DNA of 64,000 nt from Pseudomonas palleroniana (GTDB taxonomy: Bacteria; Pseudomonadota; Gammaproteobacteria; Pseudomonadales; Pseudomonadaceae). Position 1 is the first letter of the stretch, and each line of letters starts with the position of its first letter. This document shows positions 7,635 to 15,834 of the stretch, piece by piece. A program made the translations under genes and the position numbers. The notes under the pieces are model-generated. The model did no database searches and was not told the origin of the DNA. It saw only the letters and a program-made list of their open reading frames with translations. The stretch is taken from NCBI RefSeq assembly GCF_003031675.1, contig NZ_PYWX01000048.1, positions 62,001 to 126,000 on the forward strand, read 5' to 3'.

Positions 7635-8350
7635 GCCTGGCGCTGGAGCACAAGCGCCGCATCCTCGCTGAGGGCGCGTCAGCGGTAGCCAGCGCGGCAT
7701 CAGCTGCCGCGTTGACTTACTCACCAGCAGAGGCCCTGAGCAGCCCTGCAAACGCACGCAAGCACTTAGCGCTGATGGAAGCCGGGCTGGATCTGGACCT
7801 TGCTCGCCTGAGCGATATGAAGAACCTGGCCAGTAAACAGTTGCTCAAGCGCGACGAGCTGCTGCCCAAGTATCAGGAATACGTGCAGCGCTACGTCGAA
7901 TCCGGCCTGGTCTTTCCGAACCGTGTCCTGGTGCAGGTCATGGTCTGGCTGTTCGACACAGCCCAGTTTGAAGACGGCCTGGAACTGGCGGACCTCGCCA
8001 TCGAGCAAAGGCAGGAAATGCCGGAGCGCTTCAAGCGCGACATTCAGACCTTTGTCGCGGATGCAGTAGCCGACTGGGCGTATGACGAATTCACCGCCAA
8101 TCGCAGTCCTGAGCCCTATCTGTCCGACCTGTTACCGCGTGTTGACGGTGAGTGGGATCTGCCGGAACAGATCCCGAGCAAGTACCACAAGCTGATCGGC
8201 ATGCGCGCCATGGAGGCAGAACAGTGGGGCAAAGCGCTTAAGCACCTTGAACGCTCGACCGAGCTGTACTCGAAGGCCGGCAACGGCGAGCGCATCAAGA
8301 AGTGCCGCAAAGCCCTGGAAAAACAACCGGCCAACCCGGCCACCGAGTAA
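7631..8350 (+). CDS. Terminase endonuclease (small) subunit, P2 gpM family
   Basis: 239 residues (P2 gpM 247). Starts with GTG overlapping the capsid stop (GTGA). Family sequence: LALEHKRRILAE at the N-terminus, LARLSDMKNLASKQLLKRDELLPKY (about 56-80) and RYVESGLVFPNRVLVQVMVWLFD (86-108). The C-terminal half has a tetratricopeptide-like helical region (EAEQWGKALKHLERSTELYSK). It recognises and cuts cos and works with the ATPase encoded by the divergent operon. Confidence 0.94.
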   Translation: MSLALEHKRRILAEGASAVASAASAAALTYSPAEALSSPANARKHLALMEAGLDLDLARLSDMKNLASKQLLKRDELLPKYQEYVQRYVESGLVFPNRVLVQVMVWLFDTAQFEDGLELADLAIEQRQEMPERFKRDIQTFVADAVADWAYDEFTANRSPEPYLSDLLPRVDGEWDLPEQIPSKYHKLIGMRAMEAEQWGKALKHLERSTELYSKAGNGERIKKCRKALEKQPANPATE

Positions 8351-8396
8351 CCGACTACCCCCCCCAGCGGGAACCCGTGAAACGAGACAGTCATTT

Positions 8397-8918
8397 ATGA
8401 CCCGCCCCGTTGAAACGGTGTTTCCCGCCCTATTTGAGCGACCAGCAATGAGCTTTTCCGGGAAACCCACCACCTTTGTGGAGCAGGCGATTGAGAACGA
8501 CGGCTTTTGGCCGAACCTCTCGCTGTCCGAATTCCAGAGGGAACAACGCCTGCCGGCGGAGTACCTGGTAGAGCTGCTGGTAGACGCCCTGAGCATGGCC
8601 ATGGTCGAAGTAAACGCCGACCTGGGCCACGTAAAGGAGAAACTGCAGGCCGCTGGCATATCGAGCCTGGTAGCCGCCGCAGGTGTAGCAACCCCCACAG
8701 ATTGGGGTTATGCCCACAAGGTCATGCTCTACAAGCGAGCGGTGTACTGTCGCGCCAAGGGCCAATTGTTGCCCCAGTTCGCCACCGTAACGCGCCGGGA
8801 AAGCGCGGAGAACACCGGCAAGGAAGCCCCGGAGCGTTCCGAAACCTTTTTGGCATTCAGTCAGCAGGCCGTGCGCGCTCTGCAGGGCCGTGGCCGCATC
8901 ACGGCATCGCTGCAATGA
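8397..8918 (+). CDS. Head completion/stabilisation protein (P2 gpL family)
   Basis: 173 residues from ATG 8397. The core NDGFWPNLSLSEFQREQRLP (about 34-53) is the conserved start of gpL-like proteins. The frame is open upstream to 8247 but overlaps the terminase gene there; an alternative ATG at 8448 (MSFSGKP) would give the usual shorter N-terminus. gpL joins the filled head to the tail connector. Its stop overlaps the next ATG (ATGA), so the completion genes are coupled. Confidence 0.88.
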   Translation: MTRPVETVFPALFERPAMSFSGKPTTFVEQAIENDGFWPNLSLSEFQREQRLPAEYLVELLVDALSMAMVEVNADLGHVKEKLQAAGISSLVAAAGVATPTDWGYAHKVMLYKRAVYCRAKGQLLPQFATVTRRESAENTGKEAPERSETFLAFSQQAVRALQGRGRITASLQ

Positions 8919-9361
8919 TCCAACTGCAGGCGCTGACCGCCTACCTGATGGCCCGCAACCTGGTGCTGCCGGAGCAGTTCGACAGCTGGACCGAACAGGT
9001 CAATCTGGAACTGATCTGGAAACCTGACCGCAACGGCCTGCACATGGCCGACATGCGCTATCGCGCCGTGTTTTCCCTGGAGCGCTTCACTGACCACCCG
9101 GCCAGACTGATGGCCCTGGTGGGCAGTTGGCTGGAAACCCATGACGCCGATCGCAGCCGCCACGATCTACCCGCCCCGATGTTCGCCGTTGAACCGTTGG
9201 ACCAGGACAGTTTCGACGTGGAGCTGTCGCTGGAATTCATTGAGCCGCAGTACCTGGCCGAAGACCCCACCGGCGAGATCGAGGCCTTCGGCAAAACGTG
9301 GGCATTTGTTCCTTTTGACCTCTGGATAGCTGAACACGGCGAGGTCGAGCATGGCGCGTAG
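8915..9361 (+). CDS. Tail completion protein (P2 gpR family)
   Basis: 148 residues starting at an ATG that overlaps the gpL-like stop. N-terminal QLQALTAYLMARNLVLPEQFDSW matches the start of gpR-type proteins, and the region after it (RYRAVFSLERFTDHPARLMALVGSWLETHD) is the conserved core. Needed for a stable tail end that can join the head. The next gene starts 11 nt before its stop. Confidence 0.9.
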   Translation: MIQLQALTAYLMARNLVLPEQFDSWTEQVNLELIWKPDRNGLHMADMRYRAVFSLERFTDHPARLMALVGSWLETHDADRSRHDLPAPMFAVEPLDQDSFDVELSLEFIEPQYLAEDPTGEIEAFGKTWAFVPFDLWIAEHGEVEHGA

Positions 9362-10031
9362 GCTGATGGAACTCGACGTGCGCGGCCAGCTGAGCGTCAA
9401 CGCGCAACTGGCTCTGTTGAGCCTGCCGCCGCAGCTGCGCCGGCGTCTGCTGAACAACGTCAGCAAACGCGTGCGGACCATGAACCGCAAGAGCGTTCGT
9501 GACCAGCAGAACGTCGACGGCTCCCCGTTTGCGCCGCGCAAAGCCCCAGGCAAGGGTAAGAAAAAGATGGAGGCCGGGCTGGCCAAACTGCTGGAAGTCA
9601 CCCGCCTGAGCCCCAACGAGGCAGAGCTGGGTTGGCGCAATGCGCTGACCCGCTGGGTGGCCGCCCAGCAACACAACGGCGTTTCAGAGCGCCGCACCGC
9701 TGCGCAGATGCGCCGCTGGAACAAGGTTCCACCGGGCACTGCCTGCACAGACAAACAGGCAAAACGCCTGCGCCGCTTGGGCTTTCGCACCCGCCAGAAG
9801 GGCAAAAAGAGCCTGACGCGCCCGTCTGTGGCCTGGATTCAAGAGCACGTGAATTACGCCCAGGCCGGTTTGCTGATCCGCATTCTGAACGACGAACGAA
9901 CCGAGACGACAGGCGCGCAAAGCTGGGAAATCACCTTGCCGAAACGCCAGTTCATCGGCGTAAGCAGCGAGCGTGACACCAGCCAGCTGGTGAACCTGGT
10001 GCTGCAGCAAATCCTTAATTCCCCCCGCTAA
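9351..10031 (+). CDS. Phage virion morphogenesis / tail completion protein (P2 gpS family)
   Basis: 226 residues, strongly basic. Conserved elements: LSLPPQLRRRLLNNVSKRVRTMNRKSVRDQQNVDGSPFAPRK (about 22-63), with the DGSPFAPRK signature of virion morphogenesis proteins, and a C-terminal LLIRILNDE-x-E segment. Longer than P2 gpS (150 aa) because of an Arg/Lys-rich insertion (about 105-150), as in HP1-type relatives. Overlaps the gpR-like gene by 11 nt. Confidence 0.9.
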   Translation: MARRLMELDVRGQLSVNAQLALLSLPPQLRRRLLNNVSKRVRTMNRKSVRDQQNVDGSPFAPRKAPGKGKKKMEAGLAKLLEVTRLSPNEAELGWRNALTRWVAAQQHNGVSERRTAAQMRRWNKVPPGTACTDKQAKRLRRLGFRTRQKGKKSLTRPSVAWIQEHVNYAQAGLLIRILNDERTETTGAQSWEITLPKRQFIGVSSERDTSQLVNLVLQQILNSPR

Positions 10032-10042
10032 CGAGGCACAGC

Positions 10043-11164
10043 ATGGCACTTGGCAAAGTCAGCGTTAACAATCTCAATCTGGGCCAGGGCGCCGTAACTG
10101 AGATCGAACGCTATTTCTTGTTCATCGGTCCCGGTCCGAAAAACACCGGCAAATTGATCGCCCTCAACACCGACAGCGATCTGGATGCCCAGTTGGGCGT
10201 CACCGTCAGCGACCTGAAAACCCAGATCACTGCGGCACGCCTGAACGGTGGCGATCGCTGGGCGTGCCTGGCGGCGCCAATCGCTGCAGATGGCGATTGG
10301 ACCAAGGCCCTGGAAATGTCCCAGCAGCAGGGCTTTTCTGTCGAGGCGGTGGTGATCACCAAGCCGGTGGCCACTGGTGCCGAACTGTCGGCCATGCATG
10401 ACGCGGCTGTCTCGGTGAACAACACCTACAGCCGTCGCGTTTTCATCATGGCGGCCACGGCTGGCCTTTCGCTGAGCCCGTTTCAAAGCTGGGCCGAGTA
10501 CCTGGTGGCACAAAAAGCGATCACCGCCGGCGTATCCGCGCCGCGTGTCCTGGTGGTGCCGCAGTTGCACGGCAATGACCTGGGCGTGCTGGCTGGGCGC
10601 CTGGCGAATGCTGCTGTCAGCGTAGCGGACAGCCCCATGCGTGTGGCCACCGGTGCAGTGCTGGGGCTCGGCCCCGTGCCTGTCGATTCCGAAGGCGTGC
10701 CGCTGCCGTCCTCGATCCGCGCCGAGCTGGACAAGTCCCGCTACTCCGTTTCGCAGACCTACCCGGACTATCCGGGTGTGTATTGGGGCGACGGCAACAT
10801 GCTGGACACCCCGGCCAGCGATTACCAGGTGATCGAATATCTGCGCCTGGCCGACAAGGCCGCACGCCTGGTGCGCCCGTTGCTGATTCGCCGTGTGGCC
10901 GATCGGCGCCTCAACAACACCCCCAACAGCATGGCCGTGAACATCACCGCGCTGATGGCGCCTCTGCGCCGCATGGCCAAGTCGGTCAAGTTCGCGGGCC
11001 AGGTGTTCCCGGGCGAGATCGAAACGCCGAAAGACGGCGACATCGTGCTGGTCTGGAAGAGCAAAACCGCCGTCGAGGCGTTCATCAAGATCAAGCCCCA
11101 CAACTGCCCGAAAGACCTCACGGCGAACATCGCCCTGGACCTTTCCACCGACGATTCGGAGTAA
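10043..11164 (+). CDS. Tail sheath protein, DUF2586 family
   Basis: 373 residues. By position (after the completion genes, before the tube) and by sequence (start ALGKVSVNNLNLGQG; IERYFLFIGPG; C-terminal LVWKSKTAVEAFIKIKPHNCPKDLTANIALDL) this is the DUF2586 sheath of HP1/K139-like myoviruses, not the P2 FI type. It forms the contractile sheath. An AGG-containing ribosome site lies just before the ATG. Full length by eye. Confidence 0.88.
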   Translation: MALGKVSVNNLNLGQGAVTEIERYFLFIGPGPKNTGKLIALNTDSDLDAQLGVTVSDLKTQITAARLNGGDRWACLAAPIAADGDWTKALEMSQQQGFSVEAVVITKPVATGAELSAMHDAAVSVNNTYSRRVFIMAATAGLSLSPFQSWAEYLVAQKAITAGVSAPRVLVVPQLHGNDLGVLAGRLANAAVSVADSPMRVATGAVLGLGPVPVDSEGVPLPSSIRAELDKSRYSVSQTYPDYPGVYWGDGNMLDTPASDYQVIEYLRLADKAARLVRPLLIRRVADRRLNNTPNSMAVNITALMAPLRRMAKSVKFAGQVFPGEIETPKDGDIVLVWKSKTAVEAFIKIKPHNCPKDLTANIALDLSTDDSE

Positions 11165-11170
11165 CCCCCT

Positions 11171-11620
11171 ATGTCACGCATTGGCGGCAAAAACTTTGAC
11201 GTGAACCTGGGCGATCTGCAGGTCCACGTCGAAAGCTGCACCCTGGATATCACCGACAACAGCAAAACCGCACAAACCCGGGGCGTGCCTGACGGCTACG
11301 TCGACGGCGACGTGGCCGCAGCTGGCGATCTGGAGCTGGATTCCACCAATTTCAATCTGTTGATCGAGGCGGCGCGCAGTGCTGGCAGTTTCCGCAAGCT
11401 GGAAGCTTTCGACATTGTGTTCTTTGCGAAAGCGGGCGACGACGAGCTGCGCATCGAGGCGTTCGGCTGCAAGTTGAAGGTATCCAGCCTGCTGAGCATC
11501 GACCCGAAGGGCGGTGAAAAGTCCAAGCACAAGCTGCCTTTCGAAGTCACCAGCCCGGACTTCATTCGCGTCAACGGCGTGCCGTACCTCGACGCCTCCG
11601 AGATCGAGGGCCTGAGCTGA
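11171..11620 (+). CDS. Tail tube protein, DUF2597 family
   Basis: 149 residues beginning SRIGGKNFDVNLGDLQVHVE, the hallmark start of DUF2597 tube proteins. A later DVAAAGDLELDSTNFNLL region is also typical. It polymerises into the inner tube inside the sheath. It starts 7 nt after the sheath stop and its stop overlaps the next gene (TGATG). Beta-rich with no membrane segment, as expected. Confidence 0.88.
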   Translation: MSRIGGKNFDVNLGDLQVHVESCTLDITDNSKTAQTRGVPDGYVDGDVAAAGDLELDSTNFNLLIEAARSAGSFRKLEAFDIVFFAKAGDDELRIEAFGCKLKVSSLLSIDPKGGEKSKHKLPFEVTSPDFIRVNGVPYLDASEIEGLS

Positions 11621-11838
11621 TGGTGTGTCCGTTCGACCGCGCCCAGGCGTTGGAGCAACGTCAGCGCGACCAGGCGATTAACGCGCAACTGGCCCGGGCC
11701 AGGGCGCAGTCGACGGGCCCCAGCCAAACCCACTGCCAGGACTGTGACAACGAGATTCCCGCAGCACGCCAGGCGCTCGGCGGCAAGACCCGCTGTGTGC
11801 CTTGCCAGTCTGCTTTCGAGAAAGGAGTGCAGCGATGA
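11620..11838 (+). CDS. DksA/TraR-type C4 zinc-finger protein, 72 aa
   Basis: A short protein with an N-terminal helix and one C4 zinc ribbon: Cys39-x2-Cys42 … Cys59-x2-Cys62. This resembles phage TraR/DksA-like peptides, which bind the RNA polymerase secondary channel and alter host or phage transcription. Here it lies between tube and holin in the late operon, overlapping the tube stop by 1 nt and the holin start by 4 nt. The acidic tip residues of DksA coiled coils are not obvious, so the polymerase role is only inferred. Confidence 0.8.
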   Translation: MVCPFDRAQALEQRQRDQAINAQLARARAQSTGPSQTHCQDCDNEIPAARQALGGKTRCVPCQSAFEKGVQR

Positions 11839-12041
11839 GCACGAATCAGGCGGCGCAGGACACCGCCATCGCCTTTGCCAAGGCTGCGCCCGCAATCGGC
11901 GTGGCCGCGACAGGTGCGACCGGTACGGTCGACTGGTCAGCGGTCGCCTACATGCTGACGGCCCTGTACATGGTGCTGCAGATCCTGCTGTTGGTGCCCA
12001 AGTACCGCCAGATGCTGCGTGACTGGAAGGTGAAGCCATGA
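11835..12041 (+). CDS. Putative holin (HP1-type), 68 aa
   Basis: Start at 11835 is set by AAAGGAG upstream and ATGA overlap with the previous stop. A first mildly hydrophobic Ala/Gly segment (about 13-30) is followed by a clear membrane helix VAYMLTALYMVLQILLLVP (about 37-55) and a positively charged C-terminus, the usual small-holin arrangement. Directly followed by the lysozyme. With a SAR-type endolysin it may act as a pinholin that depolarises the membrane. Confidence 0.8.
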   Translation: MSTNQAAQDTAIAFAKAAPAIGVAATGATGTVDWSAVAYMLTALYMVLQILLLVPKYRQMLRDWKVKP

Positions 12042-12571
12042 GCCTGCGCGGCAAGATTGCCGCCGGCGCGATCGCGCTGTGCAGCTCGTCGCTGATGTTG
12101 TTCCTGGGCACCTGGGAAGGCACCGGCCAGAACACCGTGTACGCAGACAAGCTCGCCCAAGGCCTGCCCACCGTGTGCAAGGGCATCACCCGCTACACAA
12201 GCCCTTATCCGGTGGTGGTCGGTGACTACTGGTCGGATGCTCGCTGCAGCGAGGTGGAGCAACTGGTGACCCGCAAAGGCCAGCTGCAGTTGGCCGACTG
12301 CATCACCAATCAGCAGGTGGGCCAGGGCACGTTCGACGCCCTGAGCAGCCATGCCCACAACCTGGGCACGCCAAACACCTGTGCCAGTCGGGCTGTCGCG
12401 TTGATCAACGCGGGCCGCATCAAGGACGGCTGCAATGCCCTGGCATGGGCGGCGGATGGCAAGACGCCTGTGTGGGCCTACGTCACGACCGCCCCGGGGC
12501 AAAAGGAGTTTGTCCGGGGCCTGCACCGGCGCCGGCTGGCCGAGGCCGAAATGTGCAAGGCGGACCTGTGA
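12038..12571 (+). CDS. Phage lysozyme, GH24 family, with N-terminal signal-arrest-release segment
   Basis: 177 residues. An N-terminal uncleaved-looking hydrophobic segment rich in Ala, Gly and Ser (about 7-24) is typical of SAR endolysins (R21/P21 class). The catalytic triad pattern E-D-T is visible as Glu27 (WEG), Asp37 and Thr45. It cuts peptidoglycan glycan strands after release from the membrane. It overlaps the holin stop (ATGA) and the Rz-like start (TGATG). Several Cys residues could control activation by disulphide exchange, as in related proteins. Confidence 0.9.
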   Translation: MSLRGKIAAGAIALCSSSLMLFLGTWEGTGQNTVYADKLAQGLPTVCKGITRYTSPYPVVVGDYWSDARCSEVEQLVTRKGQLQLADCITNQQVGQGTFDALSSHAHNLGTPNTCASRAVALINAGRIKDGCNALAWAADGKTPVWAYVTTAPGQKEFVRGLHRRRLAEAEMCKADL

Positions 12572-13023
12572 TGAGAGAGGCCATGTTTGTCCTGGTGCTG
12601 TGTCTGATGACCTGGTCCGGCTACCACTTGCTGGGAGGCCAGCGTGATGAAGCTCGCCGCGAGCGTGACGCGGCCTTGTATGAAGCCGCAGGCCTGCGCG
12701 AAGCCGCACGCATCAGCGGTGAACGGCTGGCCGAACGTGACGCCATCGACCTTAAACGTACCCGGGAACTGACCCATGAACGCACCCAAAACGATGCCTT
12801 GCGCCGCGCTGTTGACGCTGATGATCAGCGGCTGCTCGTCAACGCCACCTGCAGCGTGTCCGCTTCCGGCCATGCCGGCGCCGGCGGCCTGGCTGATGGC
12901 AGATCCGCCGAACTCGCTGCAGACGCTCGATCGGATTATTTCACCCTCAGAGATCAGCTTGCCCTCAGCCGGCAAATGATCCTGGGCCTGCAAGACCACA
13001 TGCGCCGGGTTTGCCTGCGCTGA
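12571..13023 (+). CDS. lysB: Rz-like inner-membrane spanin subunit (LysB)
   Basis: 150 residues: an N-terminal signal-anchor helix (AMFVLVLCLMTWSGYHLL, about 4-21), then a long charged coiled coil (about 25-85), then a C-terminal domain. This is the i-spanin architecture. ATG 12571 overlaps the lysozyme stop. An Rz1-type lipoprotein is nested in another frame inside this gene. Together they would fuse inner and outer membranes in the last lysis step. Confidence 0.88.
   Translation: MREAMFVLVLCLMTWSGYHLLGGQRDEARRERDAALYEAAGLREAARISGERLAERDAIDLKRTRELTHERTQNDALRRAVDADDQRLLVNATCSVSASGHAGAGGLADGRSAELAADARSDYFTLRDQLALSRQMILGLQDHMRRVCLR
12776..12979 (+). CDS. lysC: Nested Rz1-like outer-membrane lipoprotein spanin (LysC)
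   Basis: A 67-residue frame wholly inside the lysB-like gene (+1 register). It has a lipoprotein signal with lipobox IS-G-Cys20 (LLTLMISGC) and a Pro-rich mature part (STPPAACPLPAMPAPAAW), which is the standard o-spanin layout. Full nesting is as in lambda Rz1. The lipid-modified Cys20 would anchor it to the outer membrane, where it contacts the Rz-like coiled coil. Confidence 0.85.
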   Translation: MNAPKTMPCAALLTLMISGCSSTPPAACPLPAMPAPAAWLMADPPNSLQTLDRIISPSEISLPSAGK

Positions 13024-13060
13024 TTCCCACCACTTTTTAACCCTGAATGGAGCAACACAC

Positions 13061-13348
13061 ATGACCGATAAACGCGTGATCACCCTGGAAGTAGGCGACA
13101 AGGAATTCACCTTTGAACTGACCCCGCAAGACGTGACCAAGTACTTCAATGCTGTGACCCAAACCAACAAGGTGGCGCCCGCCAACAACCTGTTGGTGAC
13201 CGCCGTTGCACAGGACGAGCGCGCCAGCCTCAAGGCACTGCTGGGCAACCCTGTGTTGGTGATGCAACTGGCCGGCGCGCTCCTGGAGGAATACAGCCCG
13301 GACGTTGAAGTCACCGTAAAAAAGCCCTCGACCACGCCGAACGACTGA
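13061..13348 (+). CDS. Tail assembly chaperone E (zero-frame product)
   Basis: 95 residues (P2 E is 91). Mostly helical, with VITLEVGDKEFTFELTPQDVTKYFNAV at the N-terminus. It precedes the tape measure, where E and the frameshift product E+E' guide tube assembly around the tape. GGAGC lies upstream of the ATG. A slippery A-AAA-AAG heptamer at 13318-13324 allows a -1 shift near its end (Lys-Lys codons 87-88). Confidence 0.9.
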   Translation: MTDKRVITLEVGDKEFTFELTPQDVTKYFNAVTQTNKVAPANNLLVTAVAQDERASLKALLGNPVLVMQLAGALLEEYSPDVEVTVKKPSTTPND

Positions 13349-13512
13349 CCGAAAACGGCCTGGGCCAGCTGGTGGCCCTGGCCAGTCGCTGGCTACCAGG
13401 TGCCGAGCCCACCGCCGAGGTGATGGGCACGGCCAAGTGGCTGGAGGACGAGCATTGGCGACGGATGGAAATTGCGATCGCCAACGGCATTGCCCATGCA
13501 TTGAACGGATAA
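13061..13512 (+). CDS. Tail assembly chaperone E+E', -1 frameshift product
   Basis: If ribosomes slip -1 at A-AAA-AAG (13318-13324), reading continues at GCC 13324-13326 and gives 62 more residues (ALDHAERLTENGLGQLVAL … NGIAHALNG) to a TAA at 13510-13512, about 150 aa in all (P2 E+E' is 142). The E' frame has no start codon of its own in a useful place and ends 6 nt before the tape measure ATG, so frameshifting is the natural way to express it. P2 is known to use a -1 shift here; use in this prophage is inferred. Confidence 0.85.
13318..13324 (+). promoter_or_regulatory. Slippery heptamer A-AAA-AAG for -1 frameshifting
   Basis: In the zero frame the codons are gtA AAA AAG, which fits X-XXY-YYZ with the strong A-AAA-AAG form known from dnaX. 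Downstream DNA is GC-rich and could form a stimulatory stem. It joins the E and E' chaperone frames. Confidence 0.85.
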
Positions 13513-13518
13513 ACACCG

Positions 13519-15834
13519 ATGGCTGACCAAAGCGCCCGCCTGGCCTTCATTTTGAGCCTGACCGATAAGGTCACCGCCCCGTTGGGCAAGGTGAAAATGG
13601 GCTTTTCTGACCTGGCCGAACAGAGCCAGAAAAACATCACCCAAATGGGCATCGGCCTGGGCGGGCTGGTGGGCGCCGGTATGGCCATCAGCGGTTCGCT
13701 GGAACCGGCTCTGGAGATGAACCGGGCTTTGGGCGAGGTTCGTTCGCTGGGCGTCGCAGAAGAGGCCCTGGATGCGCTGAACAAGAAGTCGCTGGAGTTT
13801 TCCGTGGCCTACGGCGAGAACGCCCGAGACTTCGTGGCATCGGCGTATCACATCGAGGGCGCCATCAAAGGCTTGAGCGGCAGTCAGTTGGCCACGTTCA
13901 CCAATGCCAGCAACCTGCTGGCCAAGGCCACCAAATCCGACGCGGACACCATGGGCTCCTATGTGGGCACCATGTACAACCTGTTCAAAGGCCAGGCCGA
14001 CGCCATGGGCAAAGGCGAATGGGTTGATGTTCTCACCGGACAGACGGCCACGGCGGTCAGATTGTTCCGCACCAGTGGCGAGCAGATCGGGGAAGCCTTC
14101 AAGGCCGCCGGCGGCCTGGCCAGCACTGCAGGCGTCAGCCTGGCGGAGCAAATGGCGGTGCTGGGCACTTTGGGCAGCACCATGGATGGCGGCGAGGCTG
14201 GAGGCCTGTACAAATCGTTTTTCGAGAACGTCAGCGATGCGTCCGAAAAGCTGGGCCTGTCGTTTGTCGACCAGCAGGGCAAGTTGCTGCCGATGATGGA
14301 CATTCTGGACAAGCTCAAAGGCAAGTTCGGGGATCTGTCGATCGAGGCCAACGGCAAGAAGCTGCGCGATGCCTTCGGCGGCGAGGCGGCTCGCCTGATC
14401 ACCACGTTGCTGGGCGACACCGAGCGCCTGAAAAACGGCATGGATCAGTTGGGCAATGTGCGTGGCCTGGAAAACGCCGAAAAGATGGCCATGGCCATGG
14501 TCGACCCATGGCAGCAGTTCGGCGCCGCCGTTGAAGCGCTGCGTATCGCGTTCGGCCAATCGCTGATGCCGATCATCCAACCGCTGATGGCCAGGCTTAC
14601 CGCTGTGGCCACCACGCTGACGCGCTGGTCCCAACTGTTCCCCAACATCACTCGCGTGGTCAGCCTGGCTAGCCTGGTGATTTTGGGGCTTACGGCGGGT
14701 ATGGCTGCACTGACCTTTGTCGTGGGCATCAGCAAGATGGTTTGGCTCGCCCTGGTGACGGTCTGGAAAGTGGTCCAACTGCTGCAGCTGCGCTCCGTGG
14801 CGGCATTTCTGCTGCAGGTGGCTACCGTCGCGTTGTACGTCACCGGTCTGACGCTCTTGTACACCACCATGGGCATCGTTCGAGGCGCCATGCTGCTGTG
14901 GCAGGGCGCTATCTGGCTGGTCAATGCAGCGCTGACGGCCAACCCTGTCGGCGTCATCGTGATGGGGATTGCGGCCCTGGTGGCCGTGGTCGCGGCTGCA
15001 ATCATCTATTGGGACGACTGGACCGGCGCGCTGATGGACACCGAGGCGTTCAAGTGGGTGAGTGCCCAACTGACGGCCCTGTCTGACTGGTTCGGTTCCA
15101 TGGGCGGCTGGACGGGCATGGCCAGTGCTGCGTGGGACGGCATCGTCAGCATTTTCAAAAAGGCGATCAATGGCCTGATCGACATGCTCAACAAAATCCC
15201 GGGCGTGCAGATCGACGCGGCGTTTGGCGACATGCCGGCGGCGCCGGATCTGCCGAGCATAAGCGCGCCCCAGGTCGAGGCGCCGTTGTTACCGAAACTG
15301 GTCAGCGCTCCCCAGCAGCAGCCCATAGCGGCCCCCCTGGTGATGCCTGCAGCACCGGAAACACCAGCCCCAGCTATGCCGGCGCTCAGCGCACTGGCGC
15401 CCCAGGCACAGGCGCCTGCCCTGGTACTGGCCCCAGTGCCGAAACCACCGGTCCAGATCGCACAGCCCAAGGCGGTTGTGGAGGCCCCGCGTGCGGTACC
15501 GGCATTGGTGACGGCTCAGACCATTCCGGTGCCGGCACCGGTTGGTCCGCAGCTTGCCGTGCCCAAGCCGGTGCTGCAGCCGCCGGCGCTCGTCACGGCG
15601 GCACCACCGACCCAAAAGGCCGAGCAAAGCCAGGAGCGCATCAACGGATCGGTGGCCAGCCTTTCACCCAAGCGACCAGATGCCGTACCCCGGGGCGGCC
15701 TGCTGAGCAGCATCCAGAACAACACCCAAACCCAAAACAAGGGCACCCACGTGGAGAACGTCAACATTCACACCGGTAAACCGATGAACCCGCTGGAGCT
15801 GGAAGGCATGTTGGCCATGGCGGTGGGCGGATGA
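13519..15834 (+). CDS. Tail tape measure protein (TP901 family)
   Basis: 771 residues. The N-terminus (SARLAFILSLTDKVTAPLGKVKMGFSDL) and the central conserved domain (LFRTSGEQIGEAFKAAGG, about 179-196; AVLGTLGSTMDGGEAGGLYKSF, about 213-235) are typical of TP901-type tape measures. Residues about 388-504 contain several hydrophobic helices that may enter the host inner membrane on injection. Residues about 570-700 are a long Pro/Ala/Val-rich disordered stretch. It sets tail length. It lies right after the chaperone frameshift gene and overlaps the next ATG by 4 nt. Confidence 0.94.
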   Translation: MADQSARLAFILSLTDKVTAPLGKVKMGFSDLAEQSQKNITQMGIGLGGLVGAGMAISGSLEPALEMNRALGEVRSLGVAEEALDALNKKSLEFSVAYGENARDFVASAYHIEGAIKGLSGSQLATFTNASNLLAKATKSDADTMGSYVGTMYNLFKGQADAMGKGEWVDVLTGQTATAVRLFRTSGEQIGEAFKAAGGLASTAGVSLAEQMAVLGTLGSTMDGGEAGGLYKSFFENVSDASEKLGLSFVDQQGKLLPMMDILDKLKGKFGDLSIEANGKKLRDAFGGEAARLITTLLGDTERLKNGMDQLGNVRGLENAEKMAMAMVDPWQQFGAAVEALRIAFGQSLMPIIQPLMARLTAVATTLTRWSQLFPNITRVVSLASLVILGLTAGMAALTFVVGISKMVWLALVTVWKVVQLLQLRSVAAFLLQVATVALYVTGLTLLYTTMGIVRGAMLLWQGAIWLVNAALTANPVGVIVMGIAALVAVVAAAIIYWDDWTGALMDTEAFKWVSAQLTALSDWFGSMGGWTGMASAAWDGIVSIFKKAINGLIDMLNKIPGVQIDAAFGDMPAAPDLPSISAPQVEAPLLPKLVSAPQQQPIAAPLVMPAAPETPAPAMPALSALAPQAQAPALVLAPVPKPPVQIAQPKAVVEAPRAVPALVTAQTIPVPAPVGPQLAVPKPVLQPPALVTAAPPTQKAEQSQERINGSVASLSPKRPDAVPRGGLLSSIQNNTQTQNKGTHVENVNIHTGKPMNPLELEGMLAMAVGG

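Noticed and set aside
13393..15069. 558-aa minus-strand ORF opposite the tape measure gene
   Set aside because: His/Gln-rich antisense shadow; the plus strand encodes a clear tape measure.
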